A stretch of 64,000 nucleotides of DNA from Ipomoea triloba (lineage: Eukaryota; Streptophyta; Magnoliopsida; Solanales; Convolvulaceae). The stretch's first letter is position 1, and every line of letters begins with the position of its first letter. The notes under the pieces were generated by a model. It worked only from the letters and a program-made list of their open reading frames with translations. It made no database searches and had not been told where the DNA came from. Below are positions 9,496-20,661 of the stretch, piece by piece. Location of the stretch: positions 27,425,796 to 27,489,795 of the forward strand of contig NC_044921.1 in the NCBI RefSeq assembly GCF_003576645.1, given 5' to 3'. The position numbers were made by a program, and so were the translations under genes.

Positions 9496-10620
9496 NATTT
9501 GGTGATCAAGGAAGTATCCTACGTTGAAGGGCTCAAATTCAATCTCCTTAGCACGAGCCAATTCTGTGACAAGGGCTACAAAGTTATTTTCACCAAAAGC
9601 AAGTGCCAGATCATACAAGAAGAATCTCTCGAAGTCGTCCTGGAAGCAGCAAGGAAAGGAAACATGTACATAGTGGATTGGAGATCTGCCAAACCTCTTT
9701 CAAAACCAAAGCCGAGACATCGTCTACCAGACCACTAAGTCTTCTTCATATGGACTTATTTGGCCCGGTGGATCCACCCAACATGAGAGGAAGGAAGTAC
9801 ACTCTTGTGGTAGTAGATGAGTACACAAGATTCACCTGGACCGTATTCTTAACCAAGAAAAGCGAGACAAAAGTTGCCCTATCAAATCTTTTCAAGCAAG
9901 TTCAAGTTGAGAAGGATGTCTCGATACTCAAGATTCGGTCAGATCAAGGTGGAGAGTTCGTTAACCAAGTGATCGAGAGCTACTGCAGCGAGAACGGGAT
10001 TCATCATCAGTTGTCAGCTGCTCGAACACCTCAACAGAACGGCGTTGCTGAAAGGAGGAACAGAACTCTCAAGGAAGCTGCAAGGACCATGCTCTCACAA
10101 GCCAACATATCACAAGGATTTTGGGCAGAAGCCGTAAACACAGCGTGCTATACCCAAAATCGGTCCTTGATCGTGAAAGGAGTCGGAAAGACTCCATATG
10201 AGTTGTGGAATGGCAGGAAACCTAATGTAAGCTACTTTCATACATTCGGATGCAAATGCTATGTCCACAACAATGGAAAGACTCAGTTAAGAGCCTTTGA
10301 CGAAAAGGCAGACAATGGAAAGACTCAGTTAAGAGCCTTTGACGAAAAGGCAGACGATGGAGTATTTCTGGGAAGAGCCTTTGACGAAAAGGCAGACGAT
10401 GGAGTATTTCTGGGACACTCATCGACAAGTAAAGCCTTCAGAGTCTTCAACAAGCGGAGATTGGTGGTTGAGGAATCTATAGATGTCTTTTTTGATGACG
10501 AAGCATTAGCTAAACAACCATCAAAGTCAATAGAAGCAGCTGAAAGTTCTGAGGAAGCTCAGCTGGAAACGATCGAGAGATCAGACTTACCTCTCGATGG
10601 GAAACAGCCGATAGTTCGAG
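9496..10620 (+). other. pol: N and duplicated pol segment (contig overlap)
   Basis: A single N at 9496 is followed by a repeat of the sequence from 8665 on. About 820 bp are the same, including the same integrase deletion near 9693. The segment then extends past the first copy to the end of integrase and a linker before RT. Two 42-bp duplications lie at about 10276-10425. Collapsing the overlap restores one continuous pol in the frame 9603-10620. I read this as two contigs of one locus placed end to end. Confidence 0.85.
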
Positions 10621-10621
10621 N

Positions 10622-12457
10622 ATCGAGAGATCAGACTTACCTCTCGATGGGAAACAGCCGATAGTTCGAGATGTAGTAGAATTCCAGTCAGAATTAGACG
10701 ATGAAGAGACTACAAAGAAAAATGCTCCTGACTCAGTTAATCCAATCCAGATCATGGATGATCAACCCACATCCCAACCAACACTCGAGGAGTCCACTGA
10801 GGAGCCACAACCCGATCTAAGATGGCTGAGAAGTCATCCGACTGATCAACTGATTGGAGATATACGTAACAAAGTTCGAACCAGATCAGCATACAGAGAA
10901 AGCATGCTTGCTTGCTTTCTATCGCAGATAGAGCCTAAGGTGATTGATGAGGCTCAAAGCGATCCTGAATGGGTACAAGCCATGCAAGAGGAACTTCATC
11001 AGTTTGAGAGGAATGACGTTTGGGAACTGGTTCCGAGACCTCATCATCAGAATGTCATTGGTACAAAATGGGTTTTTAGAAAAAGGATGAATAAGGATGG
11101 AGTTATTGTTAGTAACAAGGCCAGACTTGTTGCTAAAGGATATTGCCAAGAGGAAGGAATAGATTTTGATGAAACCTTCGCTCCGGTAGCACGTCTCGAA
11201 GCCATTCGCATCTTTCTCGCTTATGCCGCCTTCAAAGACTTCAAAGTGTATCAAATGGATGTCAAGAGCACTTTTCTAAACGGACTTCTTGAAGAAGAGG
11301 TGTACGTTGAACAACCTCCGGGTTTCTTGAAGGACGTGGGAGCTGACAAAGTATACAAGTTGAAGAAGGCACTTTACGGCTTGAAACAAGCTCCGAGAGC
11401 TTGGTATGACACTTTATCCTGTTTTCGACTTCAGTGTGGGTTCACCAAAGGCCTAGTGGACAAAACATTGTTTAGAATTAAGGATGGAGATCATATCTTA
11501 TTGGTGCAAATCTATGTGGACGATATCATCTTTGGAAGCACCAATCCAGACTTGTGCGATAAGTTATCCAGTTTGATGAAAGGGAAGTTCGAGATGAGCA
11601 TGATGGGAGAACTCAACTACTTCCTCGGACTACAAGTAAGACAACTTAAGGAAGGTATCTTCATCAACCAGGAGAAATACACCAAGGATCTGCTCAGGAA
11701 ATACAATATAGAAGGGAAATCTTCAGTCAAAGTACCTATGGGAACCTCTCTACGCATCGATGTTGACAGAGAAGGCCGAGAGGTTGATCAAACTACGTAT
11801 CGAGGTATCATCGGATCTCTTCTTTATTTAACTGCTAGTAGACCAGATATATCCTTTGCAGTAGGTATATGTGCTAGATTTCAGGCAAGTCCTAAGGAGA
11901 GTCACTTAAATGCATCTAAAAAGATTCTTGGATATCTCAAGGGTACGCAAAGTGTTGGACTTTGGTATTCGAGAGGTGGATCTTTCGAACTTATGGGATA
12001 TTCAGATGCGAACTTTGCCTGTTGTAAAATTGATCGTAAAAACACATCTGGGACATGTCAGTTTCTAGGTGGAAGACTTGTCTCATGGTTTAGCAAGAAA
12101 CAGCATTCGATAGCTACAAGTACCGCTGAGGCAGAATATGTAGCAGCTGGAAGTTGTTGTGCTCAGATTTTATGGATGAAGCAACAATTACTGGATTATG
12201 GTGCTGAATGTAAAGAGGTTAAGATTATGTGTGACAACACTAGTGCCATAGCTATTACTCAGAATCCGGTGTTACATTCAAGGACAAAGCACATTGACAT
12301 AAAATATCACTTCATCCGAGACCATGTTGAGAAAAAGGATATAACTTTGGAATATGTTGCAACGGAGGAGCAACTAGCAGATATTTTCACAAAGGCGTTA
12401 TGTGAAAATAGATTCTCTCAACTAAGGTTAGAATTGGGAATGATAGAATTGGGTTGA
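10622..12457 (+). CDS. pol: C1 pol, 3' part: reverse transcriptase and RNase H
   Basis: The frame is open from the N at 10621 to TGA at 12455-12457. The first 49 bases repeat 10572-10620 across the N. Copia RT motifs are present: [48 protein letters not shown] and the catalytic YVDD at 11513-11524. RNase H follows with [21 protein letters not shown] and [11 protein letters not shown]. The product would copy element RNA to DNA and remove the RNA strand. The domain order after integrase fits Copia. This is the best preserved RT in the window, though its ORF is attached to a damaged 5' pol. There is no ATG of its own before 10754, and it would be made as part of a Pol polyprotein. Confidence 0.88.
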   Translation: MERSDLPLDGKQPIVRDVVEFQSELDDEETTKKNAPDSVNPIQIMDDQPTSQPTLEESTEEPQPDLRWLRSHPTDQLIGDIRNKVRTRSAYRESMLACFLSQIEPKVIDEAQSDPEWVQAMQEELHQFERNDVWELVPRPHHQNVIGTKWVFRKRMNKDGVIVSNKARLVAKGYCQEEGIDFDETFAPVARLEAIRIFLAYAAFKDFKVYQMDVKSTFLNGLLEEEVYVEQPPGFLKDVGADKVYKLKKALYGLKQAPRAWYDTLSCFRLQCGFTKGLVDKTLFRIKDGDHILLVQIYVDDIIFGSTNPDLCDKLSSLMKGKFEMSMMGELNYFLGLQVRQLKEGIFINQEKYTKDLLRKYNIEGKSSVKVPMGTSLRIDVDREGREVDQTTYRGIIGSLLYLTASRPDISFAVGICARFQASPKESHLNASKKILGYLKGTQSVGLWYSRGGSFELMGYSDANFACCKIDRKNTSGTCQFLGGRLVSWFSKKQHSIATSTAEAEYVAAGSCCAQILWMKQQLLDYGAECKEVKIMCDNTSAIAITQNPVLHSRTKHIDIKYHFIRDHVEKKDITLEYVATEEQLADIFTKALCENRFSQLRLELGMIELG

Positions 12458-12609
12458 ACGGTCAAATCTTATCTCCTTGTATTTAGTGCCATGAACTGTT
12501 TCGCATGTGAGGAGCGGTTTCATCAACTTTATGGCAGCTTTGGAGTTACACAGCGTTGAATGGTCATTCATTTAGCATCCCGTGACTCAACAGTGCTAAG
12601 TTTTTGGGC

Positions 12610-12617
12610 TATAAATA
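12610..12617 (+). promoter_or_regulatory. TATA box before the small ORF (C1)
   Basis: TATAAATA within GGGCTATAAATAGAGG stands 46 bp before the ATG at 12656. The same motif and spacing are kept at 34024, 35725 and 53437. It suggests an internal promoter for a subgenomic RNA, which is an inference. Confidence 0.5.
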
Positions 12618-12655
12618 GAGGGGTTTTCTCAGCAATTCATGTCATCGACTTCTTC

Positions 12656-13021
12656 ATGGAGAAGAAGAAAGGAAAAGACGATGTACCATTCTGGTATAGA
12701 GGAAGGAAATCGGCAGCCATGTCCAAAGACTTTCAAGGAGAAAACTATCCAGAATCAACTAAGGGTGAACAGATTGCGGAGTTTCCTGATAATCCAAGCA
12801 AGCATTCTGTTCCCATCCAAGGTGAATGGATCCCCAAATGCGAGGAGATCCACAACGATGGGATACTGGAATCAGGAGAAGTGTCTCGTATAAGTGGGAC
12901 TCTTACAGCTGCACATTCCGGAATAGGATCTCCCCCAACCAAATGGAGAACCAAGGAAAAGGGAGAAGTAGCCTGTGAGGAGTGCAGCAGCGGAGAGGTC
13001 GAGAAGAACAAGAAAAATTAA
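12656..13021 (+). CDS. Small conserved ORF after pol (C1)
   Basis: The ORF has 121 codons and encodes a hydrophilic, charged protein. It begins MEKKKGKDDVPFWYRGRKS and contains GEQIAEF, GEWIPKC and a Lys-rich tail. I recognise no family. It lies about 200 bp after pol and about 960 bp before the long ORF. Homologues stand at 34070-34432, 35771-36142 and 53483-53848. All four are open with no stop or frameshift, although neighbouring genes are broken. The frame is open upstream to 12560, but the N-terminal part before 12656 falls before the expected transcription start. An overlapping frame from the ATG at 12639 is not maintained equally (84, 129 and 138 codons), so I prefer the frame given. 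No signal peptide or membrane segment is visible. Confidence 0.6.
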   Translation: MEKKKGKDDVPFWYRGRKSAAMSKDFQGENYPESTKGEQIAEFPDNPSKHSVPIQGEWIPKCEEIHNDGILESGEVSRISGTLTAAHSGIGSPPTKWRTKEKGEVACEECSSGEVEKNKKN

Positions 13022-13381
13022 GCCACCTCTAGTTGTATAACTAGAATAAATAGGACTTTAGATGGCTAGTTCCTGCTCTGACGTTAGATTCCTATATGGC
13101 TATCCAAGGCCAAACAAAAGTTTCTAGGGAATCTAATAAAATATTGATTCATATGTAATGTATCTGGAAATCACTAAATGAACTCAAAGAAATGTTTCTA
13201 GTGATATCTTTTGGATGAATCAATCTTGTTCTTTTTGCAATCTGTGTTCGAAAGGTAGTTCAAGAGATACTAAATCAGTTTGGCTATATACGATATGTCT
13301 CGAAGAAGGGGAGTTCGAGAGATCACTTCGAAAGATAACAAACTGATTCTATATGTATCTCAAAGACAGAGGAATAAGGAG

Positions 13382-13419
13382 GGTTAGGGATCAATCACTC
13401 AGGGGGAAGATCCTTGACC
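13382..13419 (+). other. Potential RNA hairpin 1 (C1)
   Basis: Eleven-base arms GGTTAGGGATC and GATCCTTGACC flank a 16-base loop. All pairs form if G-U is allowed. It is preceded by the purine-rich GGAATAAGGAGG. Versions occur in C2 and twice in C3. Confidence 0.5.
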
Positions 13420-13472
13420 ACTTGAATATGTTGCCATAAGGTTCAACCAAGTCAAGACGGAGGAATAAGGAG

Positions 13473-13510
13473 GTTTAAGGATCAATAACTCAGGGGGAAG
13501 ATCCTTAAAC
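13473..13510 (+). other. Potential RNA hairpin 2 (C1)
   Basis: Arms GTTTAAGGATC and GATCCTTAAAC pair perfectly around a 16-base loop ending in CAGGGGGAA. Compared with hairpin 1, a G-C pair is replaced by T-A on both arms, which keeps the pairing. Confidence 0.5.
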
Positions 13511-13869
13511 TAGTACAGCCAAGTGTTCACCTTCGAAAGGTGAAACTGATGTATTCAACGGATATATGTGGAATGGCTAATTTGGAAATTAATATTAGCT
13601 ACGTGGTCTTTGGTTACTGACGGTTTTCCAAGTTTTGAAGGGCACTATCGTGTTTAGTGGGAGCATGCTTATAAAGTTATCTTATTTTATAACCCCACTT
13701 TCTCGCCCTAAACCGTCACACTTTTTCCCAAAAATACCATCACCATATCATATGCACATAACCGTTATAGAAGGGTCTTTCTGACCTTTCAATTCGTTTA
13801 AATCAACTGGGATCCTAATTCGGGTTACACTCTCAACCCTACCCATATATCTGACCCAAATCCACAAGA

Positions 13870-13877
13870 TATAAAAG
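13870..13877 (+). promoter_or_regulatory. TATA box before the long ORF (C1)
   Basis: GATATAAAAGCC stands 113 bp before the ATG of the long ORF and is kept at 36953 in C3 and 54683 in C2. The leader between is CA/CT-rich, as in many plant 5' UTRs. Promoter activity is inferred only. Confidence 0.45.
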
Positions 13878-13982
13878 CCAAACTCATCTTCTTTACCCGG
13901 ATTCAAGCTCAAAACCGAATACCCAAAATCCCCAAATTCCAAACACTGTACACATTCCCTCCAAAACATCAAGCTTTCAACG

Positions 13983-16900
13983 ATGGCGTCCGAATCATCA
14001 ACATCAACCTCATCTTCCGATGCTTACCAGAGAGAGTTGGCCCACATTCGAACTCTCATCAAGCAGGTCAAGGCGGGGAGCATCCTTGACAGAGAAGGTT
14101 TCGTCAACCACTCGACGAACCCGAAGCTAGCAGAGAAAGTCCTGAAGAAGTTCGAGAAGGCCGGGCTCATGAAATATATGACTCATGATTATCAAACCAT
14201 CCACGACCTCGACTTCACCAAATGGTTCGCGAATGCTAAGGTCACAAAGGGCAAGATTGAGAGCCGATTCAATGAGATTGACATCACGACCTCCGTGGGT
14301 GACCTAAGGGCTACATTCGACTTTACTGCATCAGAGGAGGCAGTCAAACACCTCTCGGATTACAGCCTAGACAAGCAAGCCCTCTGGGACAAAATTCGAT
14401 TGGAGACTGCTCCGTCCAGTGCAACCTCTGCTCTCCGCAAGTTCCATTTGAAGGAGAGGTTTGCAATTGCAGCTGACCTCATCATGAAGTTCATCCTCAG
14501 CAAGATGTCCGGAACCGATGAGATAAATCTGGACATCCTCAAAATCCTCCATGCCATCTAGAACAACGTTCAAATGGACTGGGCGCACATCATCTTCAAC
14601 TTCCTAAAACTACAAGTGCAAGGCTCAGTTTCAAACACCAACCAGTCGATCAGTAAAAAGGTTGGTTTCGGCTTTGTTGTTCAGTATTTACTAAGTTTAA
14701 AGGGTTTGCAGTTGAGGGAAGGGAGAGAGATTCATCGAAATACCTATATGGGTAGGACGAAATCTCAGGCTCCAAAGTCTAAGGGTGTGAAGATTGCACC
14801 CTCTCCCTCAAAGCCTAAGAGAAAAGGCAAAAGGAAAGCCCAATCTGAGGAAGAGGATTCTGATGATACACCACTGGGTGTAGTGATTAAGAGGGTTGTT
14901 TTGCCAAAAAGGGCTAAGAAAGCCAATTCAAATGCTGTCACCAAGACTCGAAAGGTGACACCCTCTGTGATTCCAGTACCGTTTGAGGACAGGGCACAAG
15001 CCCAGGGGGAACCTCAGGCTACAATGGCCGCTGAGGTTGAGAGAGTGCCCCCTACCAGGTCCATCTCGGGTGAAATTGTTGTTGATCTGAATATTAAGGG
15101 TGCTGGTGATGCTGATGAATCTGTGGATATGTCTCGAGAGGAGACTCGAGAGTTTGAAGGCACTAGGATCAGTGATCTAGTGCAGAGAGATGTTGAGGAA
15201 CCACGAGAGGTGGTTCAAGAGATAGTAGTTCCAGCAATTGAAGTTCAAGACAACACAGTGGTAACTGCTGCTGATGATCAGGGCACTGTGGTCAGGGACA
15301 TAGTGCAAAGTGCTCATAATGTGAAGTTGACACTCACTGAATCTGCTCAAGTCGAAGGATCTATTGCCAGAGTGATAGCGGATGTGGAGACAGGTAATGA
15401 TCTCTCTAGTCAGGGCCGAGAGATCAGTGAACAGACTGTGCAAGATGCACATATTATGGAGGATCAATTTGCTGGACAGATTGAGACGAAAAGAGAAGTA
15501 GCTGCTCAGTTGAATTCTTGTGTAGAAACAGATTTACACTTGGATGATCTCTCCAGAGTGCTTCGATGGATCAACTGGAGAACAGGTCCCTTTAACCAAC
15601 TGGTAGCTCAGGCAGTAGTTATGGAGGCTGAGGAAATCTTTGCTTTGAACTGGCTAAATCTTACCGAGATCGCAGCCAATGAACTTCAAGACCTAGCCCA
15701 TGAAATGTATGTATCTGACAAAGGCAAGGGCATAGCTGCTGATGACCAAGAGAACGAGCCTGAAGTGGATCCTGACGTAGAGGCAAAGTACCAAGAAGAC
15801 ATCAGGCTCGCCACTACTCTACCCTTAGGACAGAATGTAGAGGATACGAGAGGTCCAGGGGAAACCTCAAGGGTTGCAAGAGATGATCCTGAAAATCCAA
15901 TTGCAACAGCAGCAATCCCTTTGTCCCAAGTAAGTGACTCTGCCCTGGACGAACAGGTAGCAGCTTTGAGAGGTGAATCCGAGACCTCTGAAGCACTTGA
16001 GGCAGAACCCAACTCAGTCCTACTTCTGCCAGCTCCTGAGTCCACACCCTCGGTTGACACCGACGAAGCACAGACAGTTCGAGAGGGTGAAATTTCGTTG
16101 CTCACACTGCCAGGCTTTCCAATTTACATGGAGCTGCCGTCACCATTCCTGCTACCAGATGACACCGCATCAACCTTTGCAGCCAGGATGGTTGATAGAC
16201 AAAGGTGGAGTGCACCAGCTGCTCCTGAAACCATAGTGATTCCTGATTCGCCTGAGCAGACTGATGTGCAGCCGGATGAGCAACGAGAGCAGACAGTTTC
16301 AGGTCCTGCTGGTTCGAGAGGTACTGAGGGGGAAGATGTTCCCATCAATGGTGGAAACCGGGAAGCACCTATCGATGCACAACCTCCTCCCTCAAATCCG
16401 ATCCCTCCGGCAGATGATCAAGTTCCCAACTCTGGATCGAGAGGTACCACTGAGGAGGATCTTCAATTGGATGGAAACCGGGAAGCATCCAATACAGAAG
16501 TTCCTTCCTTAGCTGATCCAATCCCACCAGTTGCTGAAGCTGAGGTTCCAAGTTCGAGAGGTGATGAAAGCGAAGTGATCCATCCCTAAGGTGGAAACCG
16601 GGAAGCGCCTGATATGGAGCTACCTTCAAGCTCTGATCCCAGTGTCCCTGCTGATCCTCAGACACACAATCGAGAGGAGGACTCACAGCTGCAAATCATG
16701 GGTGGAATTCTGGAAGCACCCAAGTCCCCTCCGACTAAAGGTACTACTCCTTCTTCTCCTCCTTCTAACTATGATCGACAGGCCGAAGAAGCTTTCATTG
16801 GCGAGATGCGCCAATTCATGGCCGATCAATCTCAGAAGATGGCTCAAATTGAGCGCATACTCATCGTTGTTCGCAACGCATCAATGCCTGCTGCTGGTAA

Positions 16901-17734
16901 AAGTGAATCCCAAGCCAGTCTTGCAGAACTTCTCGAACAAGCAGTATGGGCTGAAGATGCAGCAAGACGAGCCGCAAATGAGGCTGCGGAAGCTAGAGTA
17001 GAAGCTGCAGGAGCAAAAGCTGAAGTTGCAGAACTAAGAGCTGAACTTCGAGCTTTCCAGAACTCTAGTGAACTTCGACAGGATGTAATCAAAGCCCTAC
17101 TCGATGACCTGTCGAACCAAGTACCTGCCCAGCTTCAAACGCTTTTTGAAGGTATGTCCACTCTCCTTTCCCGTATGGATGATGCCAACAAGGGGGAAAA
17201 TCAAGGGAATCAAGGATCAAGAGGGACATCAGCCAGCAAGAAAAGGGCAGCAAGTAAACCCTTAACCATTGGACCTCCTCCAAAAGTTCCAAAAATAATG
17301 AGCAAGGCAATGGAGGAATCCAAGAGGCAGGAGTTTCTAAGGGTCCAGCGTATAATGGAAATGGAGAAGCGGAGAGAATAAGACCAAGAAAGAAAAAGGA
17401 AAAGGCTAGAACAACAAACTGCAAAAGAGAAGAAGGACGAGCAGTTTATGAAAAACTATAAATCAGGGTTCAAAGAAGACACAACAGAATATCTCAATGG
17501 ATCTTAGTAAGTCTTCTTGCCAAAACTGACCTATCTTCTCACAACGGTCTCACTCCTCAAGTATGCATTGAATGGTGGAGAGATGGGGTAATCGAAGGTG
17601 ATTTCATAGGTGAAGCCTTCATCAACTACCTTTATCTTGATGTATCGGATGAGTACCTAAATCTGGTAAACTCTAAAGACCCCATCAAGACACGAGCAGC
17701 TATCAACGAGAAGAGGAAAGCAGACAAGCAATAA
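13983..17734 (+). pseudogene. C1 long 3' ORF (env-position ORF), interrupted
   Basis: One reading frame begins MASESSTSTSSS and is cut by TAG at 14559 (TGG in C3), TAA at 16587 (TCA in C2) and TAA at 17379 (GAA in C3). Parts in order: an N-terminal helical domain to about residue 240 (motifs WFANAKV, KIESRFNEI, FGFVVQYLLSLKG); a Lys/Arg-rich stretch like a nuclear signal; a long acidic, low-complexity region; a conserved island FSRVLRWINWRTGP; three repeats of about 40 residues with GNREA (about 16306-16730); and an Ala/Glu-rich coiled coil. Sireviruses place an env-like ORF here. I see no signal peptide or membrane segment, so an envelope role is doubtful. The last part, from about 17400, is diverged from C3. 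Confidence 0.75.
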
Positions 17735-17990
17735 GCTCTCGTCGTCTACATGCATTCTCGATTATGTTGTTCTTTGCTTTCTTTTAACTTTTCTGCTATG
17801 TTCTTTTTCATGTAAAACATTCCCTTAATCTTAATATATATATCTTTTGCTGGGGGTTGCGTGAGTTTTTTACTTCATGCTTTAGCAGATTAGTTTCCTT
17901 GTCAAACTTACCGTATGCGCTGAAAATAAAATCAAAGTTAATCTTTTCTTGAAAATCAGCCATATAAGGAAGTATAGTGTTGGCATCACC
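17735..17990 (+). other. 3' untranslated spacer of C1
   Basis: The AT-rich spacer between the long ORF and the polypurine tract has no ORF. It contains TATATATATC and CTTTTGCTGGGGGT, kept in C2 and C3. Confidence 0.6.
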
Positions 17991-18003
17991 AAAAAGGGGG
18001 AAA
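17991..18003 (+). promoter_or_regulatory. C1 polypurine tract
   Basis: AAAAAGGGGGAAA stands one base before the LTR start TGTTAGG. It is the same in C2 and C3 and would prime plus-strand synthesis. Confidence 0.9.
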
Positions 18004-18004
18004 T

Positions 18005-19659
18005 TGTTAGGAACATACTGTAATAGGTTTTGATGATACCAAATGTAATGCTCAATCCCCTAAGTCTCGATAGATAGGAAATATATGTAAGTTCGACAAG
18101 TAAACTAAGAGCGAAAATACAACCGGGTAATTGAGCTCAACTCGGAAAATTATTTAAGCTTAAGGTGAACTTGTTTGAACATCTTAGAAGTTTCGTGTTG
18201 TAAGCTTATAAATAGATCAGAAGAAGGCACGAGACATCACTGGAGGAATAAGGGTCTCCGAGACATCAACTAAGTCTCGAGACATAAGCAGAGTTCGAGA
18301 GATGGAATCTCTCGAAACATCAATCCAGTTCGAGACATGAGATCGAGACATCAAGTAGTCGAGACATCAATTTTTGGTCTCGATAGACTAGCACTTCTCC
18401 AATGAACTGAACGGCAGTTAACACGCATAGATAAAGTAATCTAAGTTTGGAGAAAAAGAATATCATGGAGATAAAATATTAAGGAGGTGCTGACAGAGTA
18501 TTATGGGAAAATAGAACAGCCGGAAGTGGATGCCACGTCAGAACTCCACAACCAACGGATAGAAGATGCACCAATCAAAGGTCGGTCTTATTCCCTAAAA
18601 CGAGGATTAATGGAAATATAAAAAGAGTAACTTTTACAAAAAGAAGTAAGTGAAGTATGGACTCAAGATAGTGGAATATGGGATATTCACTACAAGACAA
18701 AAGGTTCAAGTTACAAGACCACCACTCCATGAAACATGCTAAATATATGCAAGTCCCATGATCGGCATGGGAGACAGATTTCAAACGGAATAATTTTCCC
18801 TCCAACGGAATTATTCCTCAACTCTCATATATAAGGACGTGAAGACAAAAAATTAAGTAAGGTTCGAGAATTCTAAGCAATCATAAGAGGTGTCTAGTTC
18901 AAACGTTCAAAAGTGCAAGTGCTCAATCTGGAATATCATACTTCATATTCATAATAGCGAGAAAACACATCTTAGTGTTTTGAGAGAGTTACAAAGCTTA
19001 AACTACTACACATCTAGAAGGTGACCGAAGCTGCAATACAAGGAAGATTATCCAACGAAAGCTTTTGGTCAGATTGGAGATTGTTACACTCAACCTGTGA
19101 CAACCGGAACAACCTTGCTTTGGAGAAGGCAAGAAGAGGCGGAGTAACCTGGGAGCTGTCTTGTGAAGATCCTGAGGCTTGAGGCGGGCTTGGTGATCAA
19201 AGCTCAAGTGCTCGAGAGGTGGAGTAACAAGAAGCGGGGCGAAAAACCTGAGGCTTGAGGCAGGCTTCGTGATCAAAGCTCAAGCGCTCGATATTGTACT
19301 AAAAAGGGAAGTTTTAGTGCAATCCTTCTAGGGAGTTTCTAGAAGAATAGTGGACGTAGGCGGGTTGGCCGAACCACTTAAAAATCTCTCTCGCATTCAC
19401 TTTCTCTTTTTACCTTTTGCTAACTATATCTCGAACTGCACAGCATATAACCACACCTCTCGAACTAACTCAAACTCGTGCAAACTAAAAGGGGATAACT
19501 TTTTCGCTGCGCATAAAACTGTCTTCATCTTGTGAGGTATCGGACCTAAACATCCTAAGTCCAATACACACGAGAGGTCGAAAAATATTTGCAAAAATCT
19601 TATACAAGTCTATTCACCCCCCCCCTCTAGACTTGTACCCCATCCCCTTGGGACCAACA
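18005..19659 (+). repeat. LTR shared by C1 (right) and C2 (left)
   Basis: TGTTAGGAACATAC...GGGACCAACA, 1,655 bp. It is preceded by the C1 polypurine tract and followed by the C2 primer-binding site, so one LTR serves two internal regions. It has the LTR hairpin at 18294-18316 and TATATAAGG at 18828-18836. Confidence 0.92.
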
Positions 19660-19661
19660 AT

Positions 19662-19673
19662 TGGTATCAGAGC
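19662..19673 (+). promoter_or_regulatory. C2 primer-binding site
   Basis: TGGTATCAGAGC stands two bases after the LTR and is complementary to plant initiator Met-tRNA. Confidence 0.92.
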
Positions 19674-19771
19674 AAGCTATCTGATAGATATAAACCTTTG
19701 TTTATATTACCTAGAGATCCTTCTTTAAAAAATCTTTTAAAAAGTTTTCAAAGCACGAGATAATTTTCAAT

Positions 19772-20661
19772 ATGGACAGCGTGTTGTCGAGACATCTCCT
19801 TTTTGATCTTAGCAGGTTCGATGACTGGAAGACACGTATGCTTGTGTACTTATCAGCCCTCCATGATGAGATGGCCGAGGTTATATCAACTGGACAAGTC
19901 AAGATCTTAATCGTCAACACTTCGGCAGAGCAAACCAAAGACACACCAAAGTACGTACCAAAATCTAAGGAATAATGAACGAGTGATGATAGGAAGAGAA
20001 ACAACCTTGACAACATTGCCAAGGATATCCTCTTCAGAGCTATAGACGAAACCATCTTCCCAAGAGTCAGAAAGTGCACCACGGCAAAAGAGGTATGGGA
20101 TACTCTGATGTTTATTGGTGAAGGTGATGAACAGGAAAAGGAGAACAAGCTCACTGTGGTAGTGAAGAAGTTCGAGGACTTCAAGATGAAGCCAGGAGAG
20201 AGCATCGACAGCATGGAATCTCGGTTTATGAAGTTGTCAACCGAGATTAGTGATCTCAAGAAGGAGATCCCACAAAAGGAGCTAAACCTGAAGGTCTTAC
20301 GAGGTCTTACCAAGGAGTGGGAGATGAAGGTGATCACAATGCGTGATCACAGGGATCTGAAGAACACCACAACCGACCAGCTATTTAGAGATCTCAAAGC
20401 CTTTGAATTTGAGATGTTTCCGAAAGATGAGGACGTGGTGGACAGAAGGAATGTGGCACTGGTTGCTGATCAACCATCCACTTCCTCAAGGTCAGATCCT
20501 AATCCCACAAATCTCTTATCTGATGAACAATTTGCTCTTTTTATGAGAAAATTCAGGAAGTTCATGAAGAAGACACCGGAGAGCAATACAAGTTCACCTT
20601 CCTCCTCAAGAAGGAAAAATGAAAGATATCAATCCAAAAGGACAGAGGAAGAAAACCAAGG
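19772..20661 (+). pseudogene. gag: C2 gag, 5' part
   Basis: It is homologous to C1 gag from its ATG. An in-frame TAA at 19973 replaces GAA, and the next codon but one, TGG in C1, reads TGA. The frame is then open from 20108 to the G2 insertion at 20662. The break falls a few codons before the first cysteine of the zinc knuckle. The gene continues at 48321. Confidence 0.85.
20657..20661 (+). repeat. G2 target duplication, left copy
   Basis: CAAGG stands directly before the G2 LTR and again at 48321-48325 after it. The uninterrupted C1 gag has a single CAAGG at this place. Confidence 0.95.

Larger units (their letters stand above)
13022..13982 (+). other. Spacer between small and long ORFs (C1)
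   Basis: No gene is visible. It holds two tandem purine-rich repeats with potential hairpins (13382-13419 and 13473-13510), then an AT-rich part, a TATA-like TATAAAAG at 13870-13877 and a CA/CT-rich leader-like stretch up to the ATG at 13983. The same order is found in C2 and C3. Confidence 0.7.
4295..19659 (+). mobile_element. C1, Copia element of Sirevirus type
   Basis: LTRs at 4295-5930 and 18005-19659 flank gag, pol, a small ORF and a long 3' ORF. The right LTR is also the left LTR of C2. The base left of the element is preceded by GAAAG. The right side runs straight into the C2 primer-binding site, so no target duplication can be seen for C1 alone. The order protease-integrase-RT-RNase H marks Copia, and the long ORF after pol marks the Sirevirus group. 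Gag and the long ORF have stops and integrase has a deletion, so it cannot be autonomous as read. Confidence 0.9.

Noticed and set aside
13983..17734. True envelope gene
   Set aside because: Position fits, but no signal peptide, membrane segment or cysteine pattern of an envelope is visible.
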